Origin: an uncultured Collinsella sp.
GTDB taxonomy: Bacteria; Actinomycetota; Coriobacteriia; Coriobacteriales; Coriobacteriaceae
Direction: 5' to 3'
NCBI GenBank assembly: GCA_900551665.1
Contig: URWW01000044.1
Location: 1 to 10,961, forward strand
DNA length: 10,961 bases
In this document: one piece after another, positions 1-7,356 of the stretch
Layout: every line of letters begins with the position of its first letter
How positions within the stretch are numbered: position 1 is the first letter of the stretch
Translations under genes and position numbers: made by a program
The notes under the pieces: generated by a model
Database searches by the model: none
What the model was told of the DNA's origin: nothing
The model's input: the letters and a program-made list of their open reading frames with translations, nothing else

Positions 1-23
1 GCGCTTTCTCGGCGCGAGGCGCA

Positions 24-50
24 AGGGGGTCCCCTCGGGGGCCCTCTTTT
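24..50 (+). terminator. Rho-independent terminator of an upstream gene
   Basis: Arms 24-34 and 37-47 pair over about ten base pairs, with a few G-U wobbles, around a CTCG tetraloop. A run of T (47-50) follows directly. This is the classic intrinsic terminator layout on the plus strand. It presumably ends a gene that lies left of the window, and it separates that gene from the acpS operon. Confidence 0.8.
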
Positions 51-62
51 GCTATGTCGATA

Positions 63-91
63 GGATAAGGGGCCATTAAGGCTCCTTATTT
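63..91 (+). other. Second hairpin behind the terminator
   Basis: ATAAGGGGCC (65-74) pairs with GGCTCCTTAT (80-89) around the loop ATTAA. That gives ten pairs with one G-U, and two further G-U pairs are possible at the base. Only a short T-rich stretch follows, so it is either a backup terminator or a processing structure. It lies upstream of the likely acpS promoter and so is probably not part of the acpS leader. Confidence 0.5.
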
Positions 92-135
92 ATGTGTCAT
101 CCCGCTCTGCGTGCTCTTGAATGCTCAAGGCAATC

Positions 136-163
136 TTCAATGGCTACAATAGGAACGTTATAC
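136..163 (+). promoter_or_regulatory. Candidate acpS operon promoter
   Basis: The AT-richer stretch before acpS holds two possible -10 boxes, TACAAT at 145-150 and TTATAC at 158-163. TTCAAT at 136-141 lies 16 bp before the second and could be its -35. No box is a strong match, so the exact start point is uncertain. A promoter is expected here because a terminator lies upstream and the operon begins at 189. Confidence 0.35.
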
Positions 164-188
164 GCTCAGGTTTTGCAGGGAGGTGCGC

Positions 189-749
189 ATGGCTGAAGCC
201 GGCATCGGCGTTGATATCGTTGAAATCTCGCGCATGGAACGCATCATGCATGTAACGCCCTCATTCATTTCACGAATGTTCACGGAAGAAGAGCGCGCAT
301 ATTGTGATGCCTCAGCTCGCCCGGCAGCTCATTATGCATGTCGTTTTGCTGCACGCGAGGCTGTCCTCAAGTCTCTTGGTGCTGGATTTGGCCAAGAGGG
401 CGTGGGTCGAAACGATGTGTGTACCTCACGTGATTCCAACGGCAAGCCTGTCGCCGTCCTTTCTGGCGGTGCTCAGGCGGTCGCAGAGCGTCTTGGTGTT
501 CAGGAAGTCGCTATTTCCCTGTCTTTCACTGGGGATCTGGCGATTGCCAACGCATTGGCAATCACTGCGGAATCAAGGCCCAAGCCCAAAGAGGATAAGA
601 TTTCCGAGCGTCAGGTGATTGCTCAGTCGTTCCGAGAGGCACGCAGCGTGCTTGATGAACTCGAGCGCGTGCAGGATTTCGAGGTCGACATTTTGACTCA
701 GAGTGATTCTGATTCAGACCCCAGCATCTTGAAAGCTGATAAGGAGTAG
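189..749 (+). CDS. acpS: Holo-[acyl-carrier-protein] synthase with C-terminal tail
   Basis: This enzyme transfers 4'-phosphopantetheine from CoA to the conserved serine of apo-ACP and so activates fatty acid synthesis in the cytosol. The N-terminal GIGVDIVEI block carries Asp9. The RFAAREAVLKSLG block carries Glu57. These are the two residues expected to bind magnesium in the AcpS family. The ATG at 189 is chosen because GGGAGG (178-183) lies 5 nt before it; an in-frame GTG at 183 overlaps that ribosome binding site. The protein has 186 residues, while bacterial AcpS usually has about 120-130. The extra 60 or so residues after position 125 are acidic and hydrophilic. In the SLSFTGD block Phe113 stands where the family usually has His. 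It is the first gene of the operon, and nnr follows after 5 nt. Confidence 0.88.
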   Translation: MAEAGIGVDIVEISRMERIMHVTPSFISRMFTEEERAYCDASARPAAHYACRFAAREAVLKSLGAGFGQEGVGRNDVCTSRDSNGKPVAVLSGGAQAVAERLGVQEVAISLSFTGDLAIANALAITAESRPKPKEDKISERQVIAQSFREARSVLDELERVQDFEVDILTQSDSDSDPSILKADKE

Positions 750-754
750 CGAGT

Positions 755-2362
755 ATGAAGCCGGTTCTTTCTGTCGAGGAGACGCTTCGCCTCGAAGATC
801 TCATTGAAAAAGAGGGCACTTCTAAGGCTGCCCTCATGGAATACGCTGGTGAATTCCTCGCCAGTGTTGCGATGAAGGCCCATCCGCATCATGCCGTGGT
901 CTTGGTTGGGTTTGGCAATAACGGTGGTGATGGCTGGGTCGCCGCTGATATTCTGAGTCAAAAGGGTGTCAATGTCGACGTCGTGAGCCCTATCGAGCCC
1001 AATGAGATCAAAAGCCCAATTGCGCGCCACGTCGCCCGCCGTACGGCTGGCAGGGATGTCAACGTTGTCGTTGGCCCGTCGCGCGACGAGCTCGTCGAGA
1101 TTCTCGCTCCTGCGGATATCGTTGTGGATGCCATTCTGGGTACCGGTTTCAGCGGTGCTGTCCGAGCTCCTTTTTCCATCTGGATTCCGACACTGAACGA
1201 GATGGACATGATGGTCGTTTCGGCTGATGTCCCCTCTGGGCTGAATGCGGAAACGGGCGAGGTCGAAGGGCCGTGTGTCCAGGCGACGTATACCGCCACC
1301 ATGCTTGCGCCTAAGATCGGTTTGTACAGCGGTGGGGGTCCCGAGTTTGCAGGTGATATCCTGTGCGGAGAGCTGTACGACCGTCTTGATGAGGTCATCG
1401 ACGACGTCGAGCATGCTGCCGATATCGTCGAGCCCGCCGACCTCATCGAGTACTTCCCCGAGCTTCCTGCTCATGTGAACAAATACAGCCGCGGTTCCGT
1501 ATTGGTTGTCGCGGGTTCTTCGCTGTATCCTGGCGCCGCGATTATGGCGGCCAAGGCGGCGGCCCGAGCGGGCGCAGGCTATGTCACCGTTGCCACGCCC
1601 GATCCGTGCGCGAATCTCATTCGCATGGCACTGCCGAGCATTCCCGTGGTGGGAATCCCGGCCGACACGCGCGGCGCATTCGGCGCCGCTGCGGGTTCGG
1701 CCGTATGCGATCTTGCCGGAAAATTCGATTGTGTCCTTTGTGGCCCCGGTATGACGACTGCAGCCGGCGGTATGCAGGTGGTCACGGAGCTTCTGAAAAG
1801 CGACGTGCCTCTAGTCCTTGATGCCGATGCGCTCAACTGCATGAGTCGCCTTGCCATTGGCGGTATCGACACCACTCCCGATGTCTATCGTCGCGAGGCG
1901 CCGCTCATTCTTACCCCGCATTATCGCGAGCTTTCTCGCCTGGTTGGGGGAGAGCCGGTAGAGGATCTGGGCACGGCGATCGACGCTGCGCAACGTCTGC
2001 TGTGGGCCGCCGGTTCGGACAACATGGTGGTGGTTGCCAAGGGCCCTAGAACCGCAATCGTGGGTGTCGAGCGCGTGCTGCTGCCCAAGAGCGGGCCCGC
2101 TTCGCTTGCCACGGCGGGTTCCGGTGACGTGCTTGCGGGAATTATCGCCGGCAATGTCGCGGTCAGCCATGGTGAGGTCGATCGCTGGGAGATGCAGTGC
2201 GCCTACTCTGTCGCCGTCCATTCGTTTACGGGGCATATCGCCGCTGCGGCGATGGGTGAGCGCAGCGTGATCGCCACGGACTTGATCGACGTGATCGGTG
2301 ATGCCATGGGAGTTGTTGAGGAAGAGGCCCTCAAGGACGCTGGAATCGAGTTGGGAGCATAG
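755..2362 (+). CDS. nnr: Bifunctional NAD(P)HX epimerase / ADP-dependent NAD(P)HX dehydratase
   Basis: Nnr repairs damaged, hydrated NADH and NADPH. The N-terminal YjeF_N domain (about residues 1-220) interconverts the R and S forms of NAD(P)HX. It shows the nucleotide-binding block GFGNNGGDG at residues 52-60. The C-terminal ribokinase-like domain (about 235-535) dehydrates S-NAD(P)HX at the expense of ADP. It shows KYSRGSVLVVAGS, LVLDADALN and the catalytic TAGSGDVLAG block with Asp458. The usual TPHxGE block reads TPHYRE (387-392), with Arg for Gly. The length of 535 residues suits the fused form. AAGGAG (741-746) overlaps the acpS stop codon and lies 8 nt before the ATG, so the two genes are probably coupled. 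Linkage of acpS and nnr is common in bacteria. Confidence 0.95.
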   Translation: MKPVLSVEETLRLEDLIEKEGTSKAALMEYAGEFLASVAMKAHPHHAVVLVGFGNNGGDGWVAADILSQKGVNVDVVSPIEPNEIKSPIARHVARRTAGRDVNVVVGPSRDELVEILAPADIVVDAILGTGFSGAVRAPFSIWIPTLNEMDMMVVSADVPSGLNAETGEVEGPCVQATYTATMLAPKIGLYSGGGPEFAGDILCGELYDRLDEVIDDVEHAADIVEPADLIEYFPELPAHVNKYSRGSVLVVAGSSLYPGAAIMAAKAAARAGAGYVTVATPDPCANLIRMALPSIPVVGIPADTRGAFGAAAGSAVCDLAGKFDCVLCGPGMTTAAGGMQVVTELLKSDVPLVLDADALNCMSRLAIGGIDTTPDVYRREAPLILTPHYRELSRLVGGEPVEDLGTAIDAAQRLLWAAGSDNMVVVAKGPRTAIVGVERVLLPKSGPASLATAGSGDVLAGIIAGNVAVSHGEVDRWEMQCAYSVAVHSFTGHIAAAAMGERSVIATDLIDVIGDAMGVVEEEALKDAGIELGA

Positions 2363-3514
2363 ATGCAGACGCTACACGAGCCGCCGACGCGCTGGGCGTG
2401 GGCCGAGATCGACACCGGGGCGCTGCGCAGGAACACGAGGGCGTTCAAGAGCCTGGTCGGTCCGCGCCAGCGCTTGTGCTGCGTGGTCAAGGCCGATGCC
2501 TATGGGCACGGTGTGGCCAATTGCGCCAAGGTGATGCATGCGGCGGGTGCCGACATGTTTGCCGTTGCCACTGTCCTGGAGGGCGTGGCGCTGCGTGAGG
2601 CGGGGCAGAAGCTGCCCATCCTGCTGTTGAGTGAACCTCCGCAGGGCGCCATCGACACTCTGCTCGAGTATGACATCATGCCTTCGGTATACTCACCCGA
2701 GTTCGCCTGGGCCTATGGTGAGCGCGCCGCGGCGCTCGGCCGAGTGGGTAAGTACCACATGGCCATCAATACCGGAATGAACCGCATCGGCGTTCATTGC
2801 ACGGAGGTCGTCGACTTCCGCCGCAGCGTAGACTTCCATGCGGGCTTGGAGTGCAACGGCACGTTCACTCATTTCGCGACCGCCGACGATCCTGATGGCT
2901 GGGATCATCAACTGCAGTGCAAACGTTTCACCGAGGCGATTTCGGCGTTGCGCGAGGCCGGATTCGACCCCGGTATCGTGCACTGTGACAACACGCCCGG
3001 ATCGGTGCTCAATCCCGCGATGCACTTCGATATGATTCGCGCTGGAATCGGCCTCTATGGCCTTCAGCCCTGCGAGCGCACCGCCTCTGTTCTTCCGCTC
3101 GAGCCCGTCATGAGCATCCGCGCGCGCGTGACGCACACGTGCTATCCGGCCATGGGCGAGGGCGTGGGCTATGGTTTCACCTACCGGGTTCCGCGAACGC
3201 GCGTTGAGGTGTGCACGTTGCCGATCGGGTATGCCGATGGCCTGCCGCGCGTCCTGTCGAATCGCATGGACGTCCTGTTCCGCGGGGAGCGCATCCGTCA
3301 GGTTGGCAACATTTGCATGGACCAATGCATGGTGGCTGTGTCCGAGACCTCGCTGCGTCCGACGCAGGAGGCCGAGGTGGGCGATCTGATGACGATCGTG
3401 GGCCGTGATGGCGATGCGCAGATCACGCTCGACGAGCTGGCCCGGGCTTGCGGGACCATCAACTATGAGCTTGCGTGCGGCTTTGGCATGCGCTTGGAGA
3501 AGATTTACGTGTAA
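2363..3514 (+). CDS. alr: Alanine racemase (PLP-dependent)
   Basis: Alr converts L-alanine to D-alanine for peptidoglycan synthesis. The N-terminal TIM barrel holds VVKADAYGHG, where Lys43 should bind pyridoxal phosphate. It is followed by MNRIGVH, HCDNTPGS and RAGIGLYGL. The C-terminal beta domain has VGYGFTY with the second catalytic base Tyr270, then LPIGYADGLPR and the VGNICMDQ block. The 383 residues match the family length and no key residue is missing. The ATG at 2363 directly abuts the nnr stop codon TAG (2360-2362). Its ribosome binding site GGGAG (2353-2357) lies inside nnr, which implies translational coupling. In actinobacteria alr commonly precedes tsaE, as it does here. Confidence 0.97.
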   Translation: MQTLHEPPTRWAWAEIDTGALRRNTRAFKSLVGPRQRLCCVVKADAYGHGVANCAKVMHAAGADMFAVATVLEGVALREAGQKLPILLLSEPPQGAIDTLLEYDIMPSVYSPEFAWAYGERAAALGRVGKYHMAINTGMNRIGVHCTEVVDFRRSVDFHAGLECNGTFTHFATADDPDGWDHQLQCKRFTEAISALREAGFDPGIVHCDNTPGSVLNPAMHFDMIRAGIGLYGLQPCERTASVLPLEPVMSIRARVTHTCYPAMGEGVGYGFTYRVPRTRVEVCTLPIGYADGLPRVLSNRMDVLFRGERIRQVGNICMDQCMVAVSETSLRPTQEAEVGDLMTIVGRDGDAQITLDELARACGTINYELACGFGMRLEKIYV

Positions 3515-3562
3515 CGGCGCCCGCCTGTGGGCGGCGTTCGAACGATAAGGGGGAGCAGCACC

Positions 3563-4243
3563 ATGGGTGTTATGCACATTCCCGGACATACGGGCCAAAA
3601 GCCGCGCGAGGTCTCGCTCGATGAGATTCGTTCCGTCATGGGCGATTGCCGTGCGTGCCAGCTTTGCCAGACGCGCACGAACATCGTCTTTGGCGTGGGT
3701 AATCCGCGCGCCCGCGTGATGTTCGTGGGTGAGGCCCCGGGAAAGAACGAGGATCTGCAGGGCGAGCCGTTCGTGGGGCGTGCCGGTGAAAACCTCAATC
3801 GAATCCTCTCCCTTGCGGGCCTCGAACGCGAGGACATCTATATCGCCAACGTTCTCAAATGCCGTCCTCCGCAGAATCGCAATCCCCAGGCGGACGAGGT
3901 GTTGGCATGCTCGCCGTATCTGCGCGAGCAGATTCGCAGTATCTGGCCGGATGTCATCGTCACGCTGGGCAACCCGGCGAGCCACTTTGTGCTCAAGACC
4001 GAGGTCGGCATCACCAAGCTGCGCGGTCGTTTTCACCAGATGGGTCATTTCACCGTCATGCCGACGTTTCACCCGGCGGCGGCGCTGCGCAACCCGGCGT
4101 GGCAGGCGCTGCTCGAGGAGGACTTCCGCATGCTCGGGGCGTACCTGGCGGAGCATCCCGTCGATGTTGGCCTGAACGCGGCGCGTGCGGCTGCTCCCGA
4201 AAATGACGCCACCGCCAGCGCACTTCCTGAGATTGAGGAGTAG
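3563..4243 (+). CDS. udg: Type-4 (Fe-S cluster) uracil-DNA glycosylase
   Basis: This enzyme removes uracil from DNA, the first step of base-excision repair after cytosine deamination. Cys29, Cys32, Cys100 and Cys116 form the CxxC...Cx15C pattern of the family 4 [4Fe-4S] cluster. The GEAPGKNEDLQGEPFVGRAG block carries the uracil-binding and catalytic loop. NVLKCRPPQNRNP and the late TFHPAAALRNP complete the family signature. The ATG at 3563 is preferred because GGGAG lies 7 nt upstream at 3551-3555. An in-frame GTG at 3527 has no such site and would add residues unlike the family. The protein has 226 residues; the last 35 or so, after the conserved FRML, are an Ala-rich tail. The gene sits 48 nt after alr and 2 nt before tsaE. 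Confidence 0.94.
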   Translation: MGVMHIPGHTGQKPREVSLDEIRSVMGDCRACQLCQTRTNIVFGVGNPRARVMFVGEAPGKNEDLQGEPFVGRAGENLNRILSLAGLEREDIYIANVLKCRPPQNRNPQADEVLACSPYLREQIRSIWPDVIVTLGNPASHFVLKTEVGITKLRGRFHQMGHFTVMPTFHPAAALRNPAWQALLEEDFRMLGAYLAEHPVDVGLNAARAAAPENDATASALPEIEE

Positions 4244-4245
4244 GC

Positions 4246-4755
4246 ATGGCGCTTGAGTATAGGGGCCCGCGCGCGTATGCGAGCGCGGGTGTGGATGACA
4301 CCGTGCACTTGGGCGAGCTGGTCGCCGGCTGCCTGGAGGACGGCGACGTGCTCGTTTTGACGGGTGGACTGGGTGTGGGAAAGACGCACTTCACCAAGGG
4401 CGTCTCGGCCGGCCTGGGTGACGGCCATCCCGTCACGAGCCCCACGTTCGCCCTTATGGCCGTGCACGACGGTGGCCGCATCCCCTTGTTTCACTTCGAC
4501 TTGTACCGCCTGGAGCACGCCTTTGAGCTCGAGGACACGGGCATTTTCGACGTGCTGGGGTATGAGGGCGCGTGCCTGCTCGAATGGGGCGAGCAGTTCC
4601 AGGACGAACTGACCGATGAGTACTTAGGCGTGATTATCTCGCGCGTCGACGGGGATGAGTCCCTGCGTGAGATCGCACTCGAGCCCCACGGTGCGCGTGC
4701 AGAGCGCCTGGTCGCCGCCATCGATGCTGTAGTGCGCGCGGGCGACGCTGCCTAA
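4246..4755 (+). CDS. tsaE: tRNA t6A synthesis ATPase TsaE
   Basis: TsaE is the small ATPase that acts with TsaB and TsaD in making N6-threonylcarbamoyladenosine at position 37 of ANN-decoding tRNAs. The P-loop GGLGVGKT spans residues 40-47 with Lys46. SPTFALMAVHDGG, HFDLYRLE and LLEWGEQF are the other family blocks, in the usual order. The length of 169 residues is normal. GAGGAG (4235-4240), at the end of the preceding gene, lies 5 nt before the ATG, and the gap to that gene is only 2 nt. The partner genes tsaB and tsaD follow as a single fusion after 54 nt, which supports the assignment strongly. Confidence 0.95.
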   Translation: MALEYRGPRAYASAGVDDTVHLGELVAGCLEDGDVLVLTGGLGVGKTHFTKGVSAGLGDGHPVTSPTFALMAVHDGGRIPLFHFDLYRLEHAFELEDTGIFDVLGYEGACLLEWGEQFQDELTDEYLGVIISRVDGDESLREIALEPHGARAERLVAAIDAVVRAGDAA

Positions 4756-4757
4756 TG

Positions 4758-4786
4758 TCTCAATTTGTACCTGTCCCCAATTGAGA
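4758..4786. repeat. Palindromic element in the tsaE-tsaB gap
   Basis: TCTCAATT (4758-4765) and AATTGAGA (4779-4786) form a perfect 8-bp inverted repeat around a 13-nt centre, TGTACCTGTCCCC. Read on the minus strand the centre is GGGGACAGGTACA. From memory this resembles the conserved core of short palindromes linked to REP-associated tyrosine transposases (RAYTs). The element fills most of the 54-nt gap and is more AT-rich than its neighbours. No T run follows it, so a terminator is less likely. It could be an interspersed repeat or an mRNA processing hairpin. Confidence 0.55.
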
Positions 4787-4809
4787 TCTGAACGCTTGGA
4801 GCGAGAGAG

Positions 4810-7245
4810 ATGAAACTAGACGAACTGCGGACGCTGATCGTGGCGATCGATACCTCCACGGACATGCTTTCCTGCGCGGTGGCGTGGTGGACGCCCGAGG
4901 TCTTCTTCGATGACAGGCCTTCGCGGGCCTCGGTCGAGGTCCTCTCCTCCCGCGATCACTTGTGTCGCAGGCGGGCGAACGTCGAGCTCGTCCAAACGGT
5001 GCGTGAGGCCCTGGATGAGGCCGGCATGTCCATGTCCGATGTGGGAGGGTTCCTCGTGGGCCGCGGGCCGGGTTCCTTTACCGGTGTGCGCATCGGCATC
5101 TCCACCGCAAAGGGTCTTGCCCGCGGTGCAAACGTGCCCCTGATGGGGACTTCGACGCTCGACGCTTGTGCATGGACCGCTTGGAAGGCGGGCGCTCGCG
5201 GCCTGGTGGGCGTTGCTGCGGATGCCATGCGCGGTGAGGTGTACCCCGCGCTGTATACGCTGGATGATGAGGGTCCGCACCGGATGTTCGAGCGCGAGCG
5301 TGTGGTGAAGGCCGCGGTCGCGGTGGAGGAGTGGGCCGAGCGTGCCGATGCGGGCGAGTTGCAGCTCACCGGCGACGGGCTGGTGCGCTACGGCAAGCTG
5401 TTCGAGGAGGCGGGCCTTATGGCGCGCGCCCTTCCGCGCGAACTGTGGTGGCCCACGGGTGAGGGTGTGCTGCTGGCCGCTGCATGTCCCGAAGGCCTGG
5501 CCGCTGCGGGCAGCACGGACCCGGCGGCGGTGTTGCCGGTGTACACGCGCCTTTCCGATGCCGAGGAGAACGAGCGTCGTCGTTTGGGCCTGGCGGAGAG
5601 CGTGAACACGGGCATCACCGGCGTGGCCGACGAGCTCGCCGGACGCCACTTGCAGGTGCGCCCCATGGCCGCAGCCGATGCCGAGGCCATGGCCGCGCTC
5701 GAGCGCGAGTGCTTCGAGGGCGCGGGGCACGAGCCGTGGAGCGCGAACCTGTTCTTGGCCGAGCTATCCGAGGGTGCCGCGGCCGCCCGCTCTTGGTGGG
5801 TCGCCCATGACAACGGTGAGCTGATCGGTTTCGCCGGCGGCATGGTGGTCGATAAAGACGTCGAGATCCTCGACGTTGCCGTTTCGCCCGCACACAGGCG
5901 CGAGGGTATCGCGCGTAAGCTCCTCGCGCATGTGAGCTACGATGCGCAGATGCTCGGCTGCACGAGTGCTTCGCTCGAGGTTGAGGCCGATAACGAATCC
6001 GCCCGTGCTCTCTATGCGAATCTGGGATTCGAGCAGATCGGTTGTCGCCGCGGGTACTATGGGGCCGGTCGCGATGCGTATGTGATGCGCGCTCCGCTGC
6101 CGCTGGTTTTGCCCGTGGACGCCGCATCGCCGGAGCCCACGGGCGCTTTGGCGCGCGAATGGCCGTTGCCGGCGCCCTCGCGCACGGCCGATGAGGCGGC
6201 CGAGATCGAGCGCCGCCAACTCATCCTCGCCATCGAGAGCTCCTGCGACGAGACGGCCGTGGCCATTGTGGATGCCGAGGGCAACCTGTTGGCCAACCAG
6301 GTGTCGACCCAGATCGATTTCCACGCTCGCTTTGGCGGCGTGGTTCCCGAGATCGCCTCGCGCAAGCACGTGGAGGTCATCGTCGGTGTGGTGGATGCTG
6401 CGCTGGAGGAGGCTGCCGAGAGCCTCGGTTTGACGGGCGGGGCCATCGCCCCTGCCGAGCTCGCGGCGGTTGGTGTGACCCAGGGACCCGGTCTGGTGGG
6501 CGCGCTTGTGGTGGGCGTGGCGTTCGCCAAGGGCTTTGCGTTTGCGGCCGACAAACCGCTCATCTGCGTGAATCACCTCGAGGGACACCTGTTCGCCAAT
6601 AAGCTCACCACCCCCGACTTGGAGCCGCCGTTCATCTTCACGCTCGTCTCGGGTGGACACACCATGCTTGTGCACGTACGCGCCTGGGGTGATTACGAGG
6701 TCTTGGGCGAGACGCTCGACGACGCGGTGGGTGAGGCTTTTGACAAGGTCGCCAAGGCGCTGGGCCTCGGATATCCCGGCGGCCCGATCATCTCGCGCTT
6801 GGCGGAAGACGGTAATCCCAAGGCCATCGACTTCCCGCGCGCCCTCAACAGTCGCGGGGACTACCGCTTCTCGCTCTCCGGCCTGAAGACCGCGGTCACG
6901 CTCTACATCGAGCAGGAGACGGCGGCCGGTCGCACCATCCACCTGCCCGACCTGGCCGCTTCCTTCGAGGCCGCCGTGTTCGACGTGCAGTACAAGAAGG
7001 CCAAGTGCGCCCTGCGGGAGACGGGCGCGCGCGAGTACTGCATCGGCGGTGGCGTGGCGGCAAACCCGCATCTGCGTCAGATGATGATCGAGAAGCTCGG
7101 GCGCCAGGGCATCCGTGTGACGGTGCCTCCGCAAAACGCGTGCACCGACAATGCCGCCATGATCGCGGTGGTCGCGCGCGAGAAGTTTTTGCGTGGGGAG
7201 TTCGCCGAGTTTACGGTGGACGCCGACCCGAACATGACCTTGTAG
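4810..7245 (+). CDS. tsaB-rimI-tsaD: TsaB-RimI-TsaD fusion: t6A37 synthesis subunits plus S18 N-acetyltransferase
   Basis: One 811-residue protein joins three enzymes that are usually separate. Residues about 9-265 are TsaB, with IVAIDTSTD and GRGPGSFTGVRIG (84-96). Residues 281-427 are a RimI-type GNAT domain. Its acetyl-CoA loop RREGIA lies at 363-368, and Glu390 and Tyr402 have the spacing of the catalytic pair in enteric RimI. A Pro/Ala-rich linker (428-467) leads to TsaD (468-811). TsaD shows AIESSCDET, the metal-binding HLEGH (His589, His593), VSGGHT, GEAFDKVAK, GGVAANPHLR and CTDNAAM with Asp780. All three domains look intact. TsaB and TsaD form the t6A transferase, which loads threonylcarbamoyl onto A37 of tRNA. 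RimI acetylates the N-terminus of ribosomal protein S18. GGAG (4798-4801) lies 8 nt before the ATG. Confidence 0.96.
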   Translation: MKLDELRTLIVAIDTSTDMLSCAVAWWTPEVFFDDRPSRASVEVLSSRDHLCRRRANVELVQTVREALDEAGMSMSDVGGFLVGRGPGSFTGVRIGISTAKGLARGANVPLMGTSTLDACAWTAWKAGARGLVGVAADAMRGEVYPALYTLDDEGPHRMFERERVVKAAVAVEEWAERADAGELQLTGDGLVRYGKLFEEAGLMARALPRELWWPTGEGVLLAAACPEGLAAAGSTDPAAVLPVYTRLSDAEENERRRLGLAESVNTGITGVADELAGRHLQVRPMAAADAEAMAALERECFEGAGHEPWSANLFLAELSEGAAAARSWWVAHDNGELIGFAGGMVVDKDVEILDVAVSPAHRREGIARKLLAHVSYDAQMLGCTSASLEVEADNESARALYANLGFEQIGCRRGYYGAGRDAYVMRAPLPLVLPVDAASPEPTGALAREWPLPAPSRTADEAAEIERRQLILAIESSCDETAVAIVDAEGNLLANQVSTQIDFHARFGGVVPEIASRKHVEVIVGVVDAALEEAAESLGLTGGAIAPAELAAVGVTQGPGLVGALVVGVAFAKGFAFAADKPLICVNHLEGHLFANKLTTPDLEPPFIFTLVSGGHTMLVHVRAWGDYEVLGETLDDAVGEAFDKVAKALGLGYPGGPIISRLAEDGNPKAIDFPRALNSRGDYRFSLSGLKTAVTLYIEQETAAGRTIHLPDLAASFEAAVFDVQYKKAKCALRETGAREYCIGGGVAANPHLRQMMIEKLGRQGIRVTVPPQNACTDNAAMIAVVAREKFLRGEFAEFTVDADPNMTL

Positions 7246-7261
7246 GCCACGGGTTCGAACG

Positions 7262-7302
7262 AAAAAAGGCCCCCATCAGCGTGGAGATTGCTGATGGTGG
7301 CC
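7262..7302 (-). terminator. Rho-independent terminator of the small minus-strand gene
   Basis: GGCCCCCATCAGC (7268-7280) pairs with GCTGATGGTGGCC (7290-7302) over 13 positions with one mismatch, around a 9-nt loop. On the minus strand the stem is followed by six T residues (complement of A 7262-7267). This fits termination of the gene at 7357-7527. On the plus strand there is no T run, so it is a poor terminator for the tsaB-rimI-tsaD transcript, although the stem may still help stop it. Confidence 0.85.
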
Positions 7303-7356
7303 ATGTTGCGACGCGAGGGTCGGTTATGGCGCGAAGGGCCGGTACGACGCGAGGGA

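Noticed and set aside
3536..3543. Palindrome GTTCGAAC in the glycosylase leader, also present at 7253-7260, considered as an SOS (LexA) box
   Set aside because: LexA boxes of Gram-positive bacteria have the form GAAC-N4-GTTC with a spacer. This is the opposite arrangement with no spacer, and the second copy lies after tsaD, where no regulated gene starts.
2693..4156. A 487-codon open frame on the minus strand across alr and the glycosylase gene
   Set aside because: It is antisense to two clearly real genes, shows no recognisable domain and is rich in Arg, His and Ala as expected for shadow frames in GC-rich DNA. The same applies to the long minus-strand frames at 4816-5730, 5764-7134, 7571-9193 and 8928-10826.
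7250..7262. GGGTTCGAAC after tsaD resembles a tRNA T-arm, possibly a tRNA remnant or attachment site
   Set aside because: No acceptor, D or anticodon arm can be formed around it and no integrase or duplicated site is visible, so the likeness is probably chance.
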